Below the pieces are notes generated by a model. It worked only from the letters and a program-made list of their open reading frames with translations, ran no database searches and had not been told where the DNA came from. From an uncultured Oscillospiraceae bacterium (GTDB taxonomy: Bacteria > Bacillota > Clostridia > Oscillospirales > Oscillospiraceae): a stretch of DNA of 64,000 nucleotides. Below are positions 25,501 through 33,289 of the stretch, one piece after another (within the stretch, counting starts at the first letter, position 1; every line of letters starts with the position of its first letter). The stretch lies in NCBI GenBank assembly GCA_900763705.1, contig CAAFLG010000049.1, positions 21,758-85,757 on the forward strand, written 5' to 3'. The position numbers and the translations under genes are program-made.

Positions 25501-25905
25501 AAGCGTTTCCGGCGCAACGGCATAGGCTTGCAGCTCCTCCATCACATCGAGCAGGCTCTCGAGAAATGCCGCGCGCTGCGACGCCCTGCGGTAGACCTTG
25601 AGCGACGGCGCAAGCTCTGTGAGCGCGCGTTGGAGCGTCAGGAGTTTTCCGCCTGCGTCCAGCGTCACGTCCGCACTGCCGCCGCAGACTTGCAGCACAC
25701 GCGTGGAGAGCAGCTTGAAGGTCAATACCTCCGCGTGGCGCGAGGCCGCGTCGCCGCAGGCGCGGCACACGTCCATCTCCGCCACGTGCGATGCGTGCTC
25801 CGGCACGAGCAATATCTGCTGCGAGGAATCGCCCAATTCCGCGATCCTTTTCAGCACGCGCTCGGATTTGCCCGTGCGCGCGCGGCCCATCAGAAGATGC
25901 AGCAA
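22570..25905 (-). CDS. addB: Helicase-exonuclease AddAB, subunit AddB
   Basis: An 1111-residue partner of AddA. The P-loop-like MGRARTGKSERVL is at the N-terminus. The C-terminal nuclease motif is RVVDYKTGRKSFDL. The iron-sulfur cysteines are ACHFAYF and, near the end, CTYCEFASACHF (Cys-x2-Cys-x5-Cys), the known 4Fe-4S pin of AddB. The start is read as TTG at 25905, giving LHLLMGRARTG as in the family, with GGGGGCGGAA upstream. The ATG at 25932 is in frame but has no ribosome site. Confidence 0.94.
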   Translation of the reverse strand: MLHLLMGRARTGKSERVLKRIAELGDSSQQILLVPEHASHVAEMDVCRACGDAASRHAEVLTFKLLSTRVLQVCGGSADVTLDAGGKLLTLQRALTELAPSLKVYRRASQRAAFLESLLDVMEELQAYAVAPETLAERVEDLEGESGDKLRDIALLYGVYLAKLNAPGRDAREALQKLEEHLEESGYIDGKDVFLDGFSYFTGRELRILRILLRRAKSVTVTLLGDDGDRELFSAGLRVRAQLIALARDAGVPCEEETLAPSGDSGALSHIERCFFGPARTLPGGTDAVVLYEASSAYSECEWVAAQILSLVREQGYRYRDITVTARNLESYAAALQTAFARFGIPLYYAHRSDILRSSVLTLLLGALDAATGGFEYEDVFRCLKTGLAGLTMEECDLLENYALKWEVRGGAWTRETPWSAHPDGYGADWTDEARERLAAVNALRARVQGPFAHLKEGVGGSGTAEEKVRALYDYLEEIDLPDALQAQTERLFSEGEAQRAEETAQLWTILCGVMDQFVEILGDTVLGAEEFAQLFRLVLTQYSVGTIPVTLDAVNLCEMTRNDRHTVRALFLLGANDGVLPAAETGGGVLRDEDREALEQREIFLAPHGMEQFRLEIQNLYASLAQPTEKLTLSYPVSDGAGGEKRPSFAIGRIARLLPDVKVQKEDADKAYRLTAKDAALEYAGEHIGGALWQYFEGRADAESVLAAMRAASRTTRGKLSRNAVRSLYGDALRLSASQMDKARACHFAYFLRYGLRAKERTGAGFDAPQIGTFVHDVMEHTLRAAKTRGGLHTLEKAELHALVQEAIADYKARVLPDLSEKSARFRYLFDRLCDSTQRIMDEVADELKHSDFEPMAFELAFGPGGQMPAITVREKGNTARVVGKVDRVDGWEHGGKLYLRVVDYKTGRKSFDLAEVRYGLGLQMLLYLFALEQAGGALFGGKEIVPAGVLYTPAREPMLRCARDTAPEKIEKARKKELRRSGMVLEEAAVLQAMEHSALEEASYLPIAVKKDGTVTGNLASEGQFEKLARYVDRVLREIAGEVFSGNIDADPYARTPQQSACTYCEFASACHFEEGSGSDRMEYIKATKNDEFWQHIDEVNGEGARENG

Positions 25906-26049
25906 ACATTCCGCCCCCTTTTTTCGTCTCATTTTGCAACAAGTGTACCATATTTTTCGTCTCTCGGCAACGAAGAAAGCTCTGCGTGCATATTTTTCCC
26001 GCGCGCGGAAACACTAGCGGCGATGAATCCATGCGAAGGAGGGTACTCT

Positions 26050-26271
26050 ATGGTCATCGATAAGATCGCGCTCATTCTCGCCATCATCGGCGCGCTCAAC
26101 TGGGGAAGCGTGGGACTGTTCGGCTTCGACTGCGTCGCCTTTCTCTTCGGCGGTCAGATCGGGATGCTCAGCCGCGTGATCTACACGCTCGTGGGACTCG
26201 CCGGCATCTGGTGCATCACGATGCTGTTTCGGGAGGCCGCGCCGACGGAAAGCGGCGGCCATACGAAATAA
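26050..26271 (+). CDS. DUF378 family small membrane protein
   Basis: A 73-residue protein with two transmembrane segments. The opening DKIALILAIIGALNWGSVG and RVIYTLVGLAGIW are the DUF378 signature. GAAGGAGGGTACTCT precedes the ATG. It is a single gene between addB (divergent) and a MATE exporter (convergent). Function unknown. Confidence 0.9.
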   Translation: MVIDKIALILAIIGALNWGSVGLFGFDCVAFLFGGQIGMLSRVIYTLVGLAGIWCITMLFREAAPTESGGHTK

Positions 26272-26300
26272 TAAAAGGAGGGCTTAGCCCTCCTTTTATT
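26270..26300. terminator. Bidirectional terminator, DUF378 gene and MATE gene
   Basis: A 15-bp perfect stem AATAAAAGGAGGGCT/AGCCCTCCTTTTATT overlapping the DUF378 stop codon. Confidence 0.9.
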
Positions 26301-26308
26301 GTTTTCCG

Positions 26309-27685
26309 TCATTCTTTTGTTCCTTCCAGCTCGCGCATCGAGCGGCGGAACTGGCGGTAGAACATCACGCTCGTCATCACCACCGCGCCGAAGTCGGCGA
26401 CGGGCTCTGCCAAAAACACCGCAAATGCCTTGTCCGCGAAAAAGTGCGGCAGAATATAGATGAGCGGGATGAGCAGGATGATCTTGCGCCACACGGCGAG
26501 GAAGAGCGACGTCTTCGCGTTGCCGAGCGCCACAAACGTCTGCTGGCAGGCGATCTGGATGCCGAAAATGCCGCTGCACCCCATGTAGATGCGCACGGCC
26601 CACGCCGCGTATTCGACCAGCGCAGGGTCATTATTGAAAATCAGGATGAACGCGCGCGGGAAGAGCCCGACCAGAAGCCAGATGGCCATTGAATAGCTCA
26701 GGCAGGCGCGCAGCAGGCAGGAAAATGCCTCGCGCACGCGCTGGGCGTTCTTTGCGCCGAAGTTGTAGCTCACGATGGGCTGCGCGCCCTGTGTTAAGCC
26801 CTGAAGCGGCATATTCGAAAACTGCATGATGCTCGTCAGCACTGTCATCGTGCCGACGGCCATGTCGCCGCCGTAGCGCAGGAGAGATGAGTTGAAGCAG
26901 ATGGCGATGAGGCTCTCCGTCGACTGCATCACAAACGGGGAAAGGCCCAGCGCGATGCACGGCAGCACGACCTTTGCGCTCACGCGGAGGTTCTCGCGTT
27001 TCAGATGCCAGTGCGTCTTCTTCCCCGTGAGGAAGGCCATCACCCACAAAGCCGACACCGCCTGAGAAAGCACCGTTGCCAGCGCCGCCCCGCGCACGCC
27101 GAGGCCGAACACAAAGATAAAAAGAGGGTCGAGCGCGATGTTGAGCAGCGCGCCGATGAGCACCGTTTTCATGCTCACGGTGGCAAATCCCTGCGCCGTG
27201 ATGTAGGCGTTCATGCCGAGCGTGAGCTGGACGAAGACCGTGCCGAGAGCGTAGATGCGCATATAGTCGAGCGCATAGCCCACGGTGTTCTCGCTCGCAC
27301 CGAAGAGCAGCAGCAGCTTTTCCGCAAACAGCTCAAAAACAATCGTCAGCACGAGCGAGGTGATGAGCAGCATCGTCAGACAGTTGCCCATGATGCGCTC
27401 AGACTTTCTCCTTTCGCCCGCGCCCTCGGCGATCGAGGCGCGCGGCGCGCCGCCAATGGCCATGAGCGAGGCAAAGGCCGCGATGACCATGATGATCGGC
27501 AGGCACACGCCCACGCCCGTGAGCGCGAGCTTGCCGACCGTTTCCGCCGGCTGCATATGGCCGATGAACACGCGGTCCACCAGATTATAGAGCATATTGA
27601 CGATCTGGGAGGTGATCGTCGGCACGGAGAGGGAAAAGAGCAGCTTTTTGATGTTTCCCTGCCCGAGATCAGCGTATTGACTCAC
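26309..27685 (-). CDS. MATE family efflux transporter
   Basis: A 458-residue transporter with twelve predicted helices in two MATE repeats. Typical segments are SVPTITSQIVNMLYNLVDRVFIG near the start and PLQGLTQGAQPIVSYNFGAKN in the second half. Drives drug or metabolite export with Na+ or H+. Two GTG codons compete: 27694 and 27685. The latter is chosen because GAAGGGTG lies 7-8 nt before it. Substrate unknown. It is convergent with DUF378 and is a single-gene unit. Confidence 0.9.
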   Translation of the reverse strand: MSQYADLGQGNIKKLLFSLSVPTITSQIVNMLYNLVDRVFIGHMQPAETVGKLALTGVGVCLPIIMVIAAFASLMAIGGAPRASIAEGAGERRKSERIMGNCLTMLLITSLVLTIVFELFAEKLLLLFGASENTVGYALDYMRIYALGTVFVQLTLGMNAYITAQGFATVSMKTVLIGALLNIALDPLFIFVFGLGVRGAALATVLSQAVSALWVMAFLTGKKTHWHLKRENLRVSAKVVLPCIALGLSPFVMQSTESLIAICFNSSLLRYGGDMAVGTMTVLTSIMQFSNMPLQGLTQGAQPIVSYNFGAKNAQRVREAFSCLLRACLSYSMAIWLLVGLFPRAFILIFNNDPALVEYAAWAVRIYMGCSGIFGIQIACQQTFVALGNAKTSLFLAVWRKIILLIPLIYILPHFFADKAFAVFLAEPVADFGAVVMTSVMFYRQFRRSMRELEGTKE

Positions 27686-27800
27686 AGTTCTCACCCTTCT
27701 ATTACAGCAGTACCCGATAAGATATCACATCGCACTCCCGCCGTCAAGTGCGGCGCAAAAGCAAAATGCGCGGAAATTAAGACTTTTTTTGCTTTCTCCA

Positions 27801-27830
27801 TTGCTTTTTCCACTGCGGTTATTGTATACT
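27801..27830 (+). promoter_or_regulatory. Promoter of the DUF1015 gene
   Basis: TTGCTT (27801-27806), an 18-bp spacer and TATACT (27825-27830). Confidence 0.55.
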
Positions 27831-27899
27831 TTAAAAGATGCAACCGCGCCGGAAAAGTAATGATGCTTTTTCGGATCATTATCATCAGGAGGAACCACC

Positions 27900-29180
27900 A
27901 TGAACGAAAAGTTTTCCAAGCTCGGCTTCTATCCTTCCGACATTCTGCTGCCCAAGAATGTGGATATGAGCAAGTGGGCTGTTGTTGCCTGCGACCAGTT
28001 CACCTCTGAGCCCGAGTACTGGGAGCGCGTGGAGAAGACCGTCGGCGATGCGCCGTCCACCCGCCGTCTCATTCTGCCCGAGGCCAACCTGAAGGCCCCC
28101 AATGTTGACGAGTTCATCGCCGACATCAACGCTTCCATGAGCAAGTATCTCAGCGAGGGCATCTTTGAAACGCTCAAGGACTCCCTCATTTATATTGAGC
28201 GCGGCCAGAGCGACGGCAAGATCCGCCACGGCCTCATCGGCATGATCGACCTCGATCAGTATGACTTCACCCCCGGCTCCGGCGCGCTCATCCGTGCCAC
28301 CGAGGGCACCGTGCTCGACCGTATCCCCCCGCGCGCCCGCGTGCGCCGCAACGCCCCCATCGAGCTGCCCCACGTCATGCTGCTCATCGACGACCCCGAG
28401 AAGACCGTCATCGAGCCGCTGACCGCCGCTGCCGGCACGATGGAGAGCCTCTATGACTTCGACCTCATGGAGAACGGCGGCCACATCAAGGGCTACAAGC
28501 TCTCCGACGCGCAGATTGACGCCGTGGCCGACGCGCTGACCGGCCTCACCACCGACGAGGCGATGAAGAGCAAGTACGGTGTTTCCGGCGTTGCTCCGCT
28601 GCTGTTCGCCGTGGGCGACGGCAACCACTCCCTCGCCACCGCCAAAGCCTGCTACGAGGAACAGAAGAAGGGCAAGACGCCCGAGGAGTACCTCGCGCTT
28701 CCCTCCCGCTACGCACTTGTCGAGGTCGTGAACAACCACGACGACGCGCTGCAGTTCGAGCCCATCCACCGCGTGCTCTTCGACGTCGACCGCGAGAAGT
28801 TCATGGACGAGTTCAAGAAGTTCTACCCCAACGCCCACGAGGGCAAGGGCGAAGGTCACGTCATTGAGGTCTGCTGGGCCGGTCATGACGATTTCATCAC
28901 CGTTCCCGACCCGAAGGTCCAGCTTGCCGTCGGCACGCTGCAGGCCTTCATCGACGAGTACCTCAAGAACTTCGGCGGCGAGGTCGACTACATCCACGGC
29001 GATGAAGTCACCCGCGAGCTCGGCTCCAAGGAGGGCAACATGGGCTTCCTGCTGCCCGCGATGGGCAAGGAGCAGCTCTTCAAGACCGTCATGGCTGACG
29101 GCGTGCTGCCCCGCAAGACCTTCTCCATGGGTCACGCGCAGGACAAGCGCTACTACATCGAGGCGCGCAAGATCCGCTGA
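27900..29180 (+). CDS. DUF1015 family protein
   Basis: A 426-residue cytoplasmic protein of the DUF1015 (COG4198) family. The hallmark is FAVGDGNHSLATAKA near residue 238, a His-Ser motif suggestive of a catalytic or phosphate-binding loop. RYALVEVVNNHDDAL and PIHRVLF follow. In other Clostridia the family sits beside serine-biosynthesis genes, and its enzyme role is not settled. Here it stands alone with its own promoter and terminator. CAGGAGGAACCACC precedes the ATG. Codon choice is strongly biased (CTC, GAG, AAG), which suggests high expression. Confidence 0.88.
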   Translation: MNEKFSKLGFYPSDILLPKNVDMSKWAVVACDQFTSEPEYWERVEKTVGDAPSTRRLILPEANLKAPNVDEFIADINASMSKYLSEGIFETLKDSLIYIERGQSDGKIRHGLIGMIDLDQYDFTPGSGALIRATEGTVLDRIPPRARVRRNAPIELPHVMLLIDDPEKTVIEPLTAAAGTMESLYDFDLMENGGHIKGYKLSDAQIDAVADALTGLTTDEAMKSKYGVSGVAPLLFAVGDGNHSLATAKACYEEQKKGKTPEEYLALPSRYALVEVVNNHDDALQFEPIHRVLFDVDREKFMDEFKKFYPNAHEGKGEGHVIEVCWAGHDDFITVPDPKVQLAVGTLQAFIDEYLKNFGGEVDYIHGDEVTRELGSKEGNMGFLLPAMGKEQLFKTVMADGVLPRKTFSMGHAQDKRYYIEARKIR

Positions 29181-29198
29181 TCTAATGTAACCATTGCA

Positions 29199-29225
29199 GA
29201 AAAGCGCCGCCTTGCGGCGCTTTTC
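29199..29225 (+). terminator. Terminator of the DUF1015 gene
   Basis: A 12-bp stem GAAAAGCGCCGC/GCGGCGCTTTTC with a 3-nt loop. Confidence 0.85.
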
Positions 29226-29243
29226 TCATCAGGAGGATTCCCT

Positions 29244-29531
29244 ATGGATTTGAAAACAGCCAGGATCTGGCAGGATGTATTGCTCTGGGGCGGCGCAGTG
29301 GTCTCCCTCGTCGGCGCGTGGGGCTTTCAAAACACCGTCGCCGCGCTCGTCGGTCTCATGATGATGGGCGCTTCGCTCATCGTCTGGTGGCGCTTTTACC
29401 GCTGCCCCAAGTGCGGCGAACACCTCGGCCGCGGCACGCCGAAGCGCTGCCCGCACTGCGGTACATGGGTCGCAAGCGAACCGGAGCCCGAGCAGAAGAA
29501 GAAAATTCAGCACAAGAAAAAGAAGCACTGA
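29244..29531 (+). CDS. Small membrane zinc-ribbon protein
   Basis: A 95-residue protein. Two hydrophobic segments occupy about 9-50, then a zinc ribbon with two Cys-x2-Cys knuckles (RCPKCGEHLG and RCPHCGTWV), and a lysine-rich tail (KKKIQHKKKKH). CAGGAGGATTCCCT precedes the ATG. Its whole plan repeats in the first 90 residues of the next gene, 19 bp downstream, so the two arose by tandem duplication. Function unknown. Confidence 0.8.
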   Translation: MDLKTARIWQDVLLWGGAVVSLVGAWGFQNTVAALVGLMMMGASLIVWWRFYRCPKCGEHLGRGTPKRCPHCGTWVASEPEPEQKKKIQHKKKKH

Positions 29532-29550
29532 GCGCAGGAAGGAGACCGCA

Positions 29551-30678
29551 ATGAACGACAAAAAGCCCCTTGTTGACTTTCGCAGCGCCCCGAAGCTCCA
29601 GACCTCTCTGATGCTGAGCGGCGCGCTGATCGGCTTTTTCGGCGCGCAGGACGGCATCACGGTGCTGACGGTGCTCGGCATTGTGCTCATCCTTGCCTCC
29701 GGCGCGGTCTGGTCGCTCTACTATCGCTGCCCGCACTGCGGCGAGCAGCTCGGGCGCGACCGTTACCTCAAATACTGCCCCCACTGCGGAAGATCGCTCG
29801 ACGCGCCGGTGGAGATGCCCGTGCGCACGCTGAGCGTCCCCGCCTATGCTAAGCTCAACCTGACGCTCGACATTCTGGGCAAGCGTCAGGACGGCTACCA
29901 CGAGATGAAAATGGTCATGCAGACCATATCGCTCCACGACGATATGACCGTCACGCTCGCGGACGGCAAGGGCATCACCTGCCGCGTCGCGGATGCGGCG
30001 CTGCCGTGCGATGAGCGCAACCTCGCCGTCAAGGCGGCGAAGGTCTTCTGCGAGGCGATGGACTATCGCGGCGGCATCGACATTGCGCTCACCAAGCGCA
30101 TCCCGTCCGAGGCTGGCATGGCCGGCGGCAGCGCGGACGCCGCGGCAGTCCTGCGCGCGCTGCGCGATCTTGTCTCCCCCGCCCTCACGGACGAGCGGCT
30201 CGAGCAGATCGGCGCGAGCGTCGGCAGCGACGTGCCCTTCTGCATCCGCGGCGGCACGCAGCTCGCCGAGGGACGCGGCGAGCTGCTCACGGCTCTCTCC
30301 CCCGCGCCAAAGTGCTTTGCCGCCGTCTGCAAGCCAGACTTCCCCATCTCCACGCCCGCGCTCTTCGCGCGCGTGGACGGCGTGACGCTCTCAAATCGCC
30401 CCGATACGGACGCGATGCTCTCCGCCATCGCACGCGGCGAGCGTGACGCGCTGTGCGAAAACGTCTCCAACGTCTTCGAGCAGGTGCTGCCCGAGGCGCA
30501 GCGAGAGCGCATCGAGGAGATCAAGCGCGCGCTTGTCGAGCATGGCGCGCTCTGCGCGGCGATGACCGGCTCCGGCAGCGCCGTATTCGGCCTTTTCTGT
30601 GAGGAGGACGTCTGCCGGAGCGCCTGCCGCGCGCTGCAAAGCGAGCGCGTCATGACCTTCTGCACCGAATTTGTTTAA
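29551..30678 (+). CDS. ispE: Fusion of membrane zinc ribbon with 4-diphosphocytidyl-2-C-methyl-D-erythritol kinase (IspE)
   Basis: A 375-residue protein. Residues 1-90 copy the preceding gene: two membrane segments, then a zinc ribbon (YRCPHCGEQLGRDRY, YCPHCGRSLD). From M89 (MPVRTLSVPAYAKLNLTLDI) it is a full-length IspE of about 287 residues. This is the GHMP kinase that phosphorylates CDP-methylerythritol in the MEP isoprenoid pathway. The ATP-binding motif is PSEAGMAGGSADAAA, with GSDVPFCIRGG and a C-terminal MTGSGSAVFG loop. The frame is open throughout. AAGGAGACCGCA precedes ATG 29551. An internal start at ATG 29815 would give standard IspE, but the GGTGGAG there abuts the codon, too close for a good ribosome site. 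Membrane tethering of IspE is an inference. Confidence 0.88.
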   Translation: MNDKKPLVDFRSAPKLQTSLMLSGALIGFFGAQDGITVLTVLGIVLILASGAVWSLYYRCPHCGEQLGRDRYLKYCPHCGRSLDAPVEMPVRTLSVPAYAKLNLTLDILGKRQDGYHEMKMVMQTISLHDDMTVTLADGKGITCRVADAALPCDERNLAVKAAKVFCEAMDYRGGIDIALTKRIPSEAGMAGGSADAAAVLRALRDLVSPALTDERLEQIGASVGSDVPFCIRGGTQLAEGRGELLTALSPAPKCFAAVCKPDFPISTPALFARVDGVTLSNRPDTDAMLSAIARGERDALCENVSNVFEQVLPEAQRERIEEIKRALVEHGALCAAMTGSGSAVFGLFCEEDVCRSACRALQSERVMTFCTEFV

Positions 30679-30686
30679 GAAACGGG

Positions 30687-30733
30687 AAAACCGCCCATAC
30701 TCAAGGTATCTTCTTGAGATGGGCGGTTTTTTT
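30687..30733 (+). terminator. Terminator after ispE
   Basis: AAAACCGCCCAT (30687-30698) pairs with ATGGGCGGTTTT (30719-30730), with an inner CTCAAG/CTTGAG stem and a T-run to 30733. Confidence 0.93.
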
Positions 30734-30734
30734 G

Positions 30735-30938
30735 ATGAAATGGACGAAATTTGAGCTTTCCCTGATGCTTGGTCTCGCGGTGATGCTGCTTTATTGCGCC
30801 GCACGCGGACAAAATACGCTCCAATGGTGGAGCGCGGCCTTCGCGCCGCTGTGCGACGGCATCCTGACAAAGGACTGCGCGGGCGGCATCGTCGTCAAGT
30901 CGAAGCTCATCGAATGGCTCGCGCTGCTGCGGCGGTGA
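30735..30938 (+). CDS. Small hydrophobic protein of unknown function
   Basis: A possible 67-residue protein MKWTKFELSLMLGLAVMLLY followed by a Cys-containing tail (LCDGILTKDCAGG). One transmembrane segment spans about 8-24. It begins in the T-run of the ispE terminator, so it has no clear ribosome site or promoter, yet it ends exactly before a strong terminator. Coding composition fits the neighbours. It may be expressed only by read-through, or may not be translated. Confidence 0.45.
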   Translation: MKWTKFELSLMLGLAVMLLYCAARGQNTLQWWSAAFAPLCDGILTKDCAGGIVVKSKLIEWLALLRR

Positions 30939-30943
30939 CAAAA

Positions 30944-30981
30944 GCAGCTCCGGCGCATGAGCGCCGGAGCTGCCGTTTTTT
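30944..30981 (+). terminator. Terminator after the small hydrophobic ORF
   Basis: A 13-bp perfect stem GCAGCTCCGGCGC/GCGCCGGAGCTGC with a 4-nt loop, then six T after CG. Confidence 0.9.
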
Positions 30982-31189
30982 ATCGGTTGTAGGTGCGGTA
31001 GAGGAAGGTGACGATCTGGCCGCGCATGCAGTTGTTGTCAGGACCGAAGAGACCGCCGCCCATGCCGTTTGTGATGCCGTTTTCCGCCGCCCATGCGACC
31101 GCATTGGCATAGTAGCTATCGGCGGGAATGTCGGCAAAAACCGACGCGCCCATGTCCGCTTTCGTCTTCAACGACCCGAACATGATCAA
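30980..31189 (-). pseudogene. Orphan C-terminal S-layer homology (SLH) fragment
   Basis: A minus-strand frame encodes VFADIPADSYYANAVAWAAE, then NGITNGMGGGLFGPDN and an RGQIVTFLYRTYNR end. This is one SLH repeat finishing exactly as SLH proteins end. The 17 codons before it (MIMFGSLKTKADMGAS) look unrelated, and there is no signal peptide or partner domain. SLH repeats normally occur in threes on large exported proteins, so this is probably the remnant of an S-layer or cell-wall protein left by deletion. Confidence 0.6.
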
Positions 31190-31226
31190 CGCCTTCTGGG
31201 ATTATCTTACGGAAACATTTTGCTGA
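31152..31226 (+). pseudogene. Possible C-terminal gene remnant, opposite strand to the SLH fragment
   Basis: A 24-codon plus-strand frame ends VFNDPNMINAFWDYLTETFC then stop. It reads like a natural protein C-terminus, without a start signal, and abuts the SLH fragment head to head. It may mark a deletion or rearrangement junction. The parent gene is not recognised. Confidence 0.3.
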
Positions 31227-31246
31227 GCGCTTCCGCGCTTTTCCCC

Positions 31247-31275
31247 TTGCCGTCCCCGCGCGCGCGTGGTACAAT
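31247..31275 (+). promoter_or_regulatory. Promoter of the DUF4317 gene
   Basis: TTGCCG (31247-31252), a 17-bp spacer and TACAAT (31270-31275). It excludes the upstream in-frame start at 31266. Confidence 0.6.
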
Positions 31276-31313
31276 CACTTTTCGTGACATACCATACGCG
31301 GAAAGGACGAGCC

Positions 31314-32465
31314 ATGAACCAGAAAGAACTCAACGAACTGCGCCGGCGTTTCCGGCCCGACAAGAATAACTTCAGCCGCATTTTCGGCTGTTATGTAAAC
31401 TCAAACCGTGAGATCATCTCCTGGGTCGACACCTCAATGGGTCTCATGCGGCAGGAGGAGCAGGAGATGTACCTGGCGCTGCTCAAGAAATCCCTCTCCG
31501 GCGCGCTGGGCAAAAACCTCGTCGACGTGGTCTTTTCCACGCAACAGGTGGCCGACAGCGACGAACACCGCCTTTTGCAGACCCTGCGCCAGACAGAGCT
31601 GAAAGATCCGCCCTCGCGCGAGACACTCTGCCGCAAGATCATCGAGTGCATCGACATGGGCGAGACGAACTATCTCATCCTGCTCGCCGCCGACGCTTAC
31701 GACGTGCCTCACCGCGGCAAGGACGATGAATTGCAGCACGATGCCTCAAGCGAGGTCTTCAAGTACTTCGTCTGCTCCATCTGCCCCGTCAAGGCGCCGA
31801 CGCTCGAGCTGCGCTACGACCTCGACCAGAGCGAGTTCCACTCAAGCTCCACAGGCTACATCGCTTCCTCGCCCGAGCTCGGCTTCCTCTATCCCTCCTT
31901 CGACGGCCGCACGGCGAACATCTACAACGTGCTCTTTTACTCGAAAAACGCCGCTGAGCTTCATGAAGAGGTCATCGACGCGCTCTTCCGCGTCGAGCCG
32001 CCGATGTCCGCCGAGGAGCAGAAGAACGCCTTCGGCTCGGCGCTCGCGGACGCGCTCGACAAGGATTGCAGCTACGATGTTGTCCAGTCCGTGCATGAGC
32101 AAATTCGCGCCCGTATCGAGGATCACAAGGAGAGCCGCGACCCCGAGCCGCTGGAGCTGACGGCAAGCGACGTGGGCGGCATCCTTGCAAACAGCGGCGT
32201 CGGGGGAGAGCAGATCGAGGCCTTCCGCCGCGAATGTGACGCACAGTACGGCGAAAACGCCGCGCTGAACCCGAACAACATCATCGAGAGCAAGAAGTTT
32301 GAGATCACGACGCCCGAGGTCAAGATCTCCGTCGCGCCGGAGAACAGCTACATGATCGAAGCGCGCGTCATCGACGGGCGCAAGTACCTGCTCATCCCCG
32401 CCGACGACGGCGTGGAGGTCAACGGCATCGGCGTCAGCATCCCCGGCCTCAGGCAGGAAGAATAA
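31314..32465 (+). CDS. DUF4317 family protein
   Basis: A 383-residue cytoplasmic protein. The opening NQKELNELRRRFRPDKNNFS and IFGCYVNSNREIIS identify the DUF4317 family common in gut Clostridia. No signal peptide or membrane segment is seen. The C-terminal part (EITTPEVKISVAPENSYMIE) has a beta-rich pattern. GGAAAGGACGAGCC precedes the ATG. Monocistronic between its own promoter and a strong terminator. Function unknown. Confidence 0.88.
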   Translation: MNQKELNELRRRFRPDKNNFSRIFGCYVNSNREIISWVDTSMGLMRQEEQEMYLALLKKSLSGALGKNLVDVVFSTQQVADSDEHRLLQTLRQTELKDPPSRETLCRKIIECIDMGETNYLILLAADAYDVPHRGKDDELQHDASSEVFKYFVCSICPVKAPTLELRYDLDQSEFHSSSTGYIASSPELGFLYPSFDGRTANIYNVLFYSKNAAELHEEVIDALFRVEPPMSAEEQKNAFGSALADALDKDCSYDVVQSVHEQIRARIEDHKESRDPEPLELTASDVGGILANSGVGGEQIEAFRRECDAQYGENAALNPNNIIESKKFEITTPEVKISVAPENSYMIEARVIDGRKYLLIPADDGVEVNGIGVSIPGLRQEE

Positions 32466-32469
32466 AGGC

Positions 32470-32501
32470 AAAAAAGAGATGGCCGAGGCCATCTCTTTTT
32501 T
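32470..32501. terminator. Bidirectional terminator, DUF4317 gene and traX-like gene
   Basis: A 15-bp perfect stem AAAAAAGAGATGGCC/GGCCATCTCTTTTTT with a tiny loop. Confidence 0.92.
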
Positions 32502-32506
32502 CATCT

Positions 32507-33247
32507 TTACAGCGCGCGCAGGATGAGCGCGAGGATGAGCATATGCACGGGATAGAAGGCATAGCAGGCATACTGGAAGGCCTTGCTGTGGTGGCCCTGA
32601 CGGCCGCGATAGAGCCAGATGGGCACGAGTGCGAGCAGCGCAAGCCCCTGCTGGCTGAGCTCCACGTCCATGCCGAAGATCGTCATGGGATAGACCTGAC
32701 CGCCGAGCATGCGCACATTGATCCAGTAGAGCGCCAGGATCTGCCCGAGCAGCTTCCACCATTCTCTTCCATGGAAGAAATAGAAGACGAACACGGTCAG
32801 AACGCCCGAGCCGTAGTAGTCCACCATGCCGAGCGTACCGAGCGCTGCACCCAGCGCCGTCACACCCACGCAGGTGAGCACATAGAGCCACGTCTTCCCC
32901 TTCTCGCGCACCGCTTCCATCGCGCGGATGCCGAGAAGGCCGATCAGCAGTGTCCAGATGACATTCTGGTGCACGGGATAGAACCACGTTCCGCCGTACA
33001 TCAGGTCGAAGGGGATCTCAGAGAGGATCGCAAAGATCAGCATACGCTGCGCGTAGCGCTTGAAACTGTGGGTGTGGAAGTAGCCCTCCACTGCCATGAA
33101 GGCGAAGATCGGGAAGGCGATGCGGCCAACGGCCGTCATCCACTCCTGCGCGGGCAGAAGCGTCGCCCACAGGTGGTCGCACAGCATGAGTGCCATCGCG
33201 AGAATGTGCAGCGCCGCCGCGCTGAGGTCAAACTGTTTCTTCATCAA
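32507..33247 (-). CDS. TraX family membrane protein
   Basis: A 246-residue membrane protein with about eight segments. ALHILAMALMLCDHLWATLL, RIAFPIFAFMAVEGYFHT and RMLIFAILSEIPFDLMYG are the TraX (PF05857) signature. The F-plasmid TraX acetylates pilin; chromosomal Clostridia homologues are uncharacterised acyltransferase-like membrane proteins. Nothing conjugative is nearby. It lies 42 bp downstream of the DAHP synthase gene on the same strand. Confidence 0.88.
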   Translation of the reverse strand: MMKKQFDLSAAALHILAMALMLCDHLWATLLPAQEWMTAVGRIAFPIFAFMAVEGYFHTHSFKRYAQRMLIFAILSEIPFDLMYGGTWFYPVHQNVIWTLLIGLLGIRAMEAVREKGKTWLYVLTCVGVTALGAALGTLGMVDYYGSGVLTVFVFYFFHGREWWKLLGQILALYWINVRMLGGQVYPMTIFGMDVELSQQGLALLALVPIWLYRGRQGHHSKAFQYACYAFYPVHMLILALILRAL

Positions 33248-33289
33248 AGTCTCCTTTATTTCCCGCCCTGCTTAGCGGTTGATTTATTT

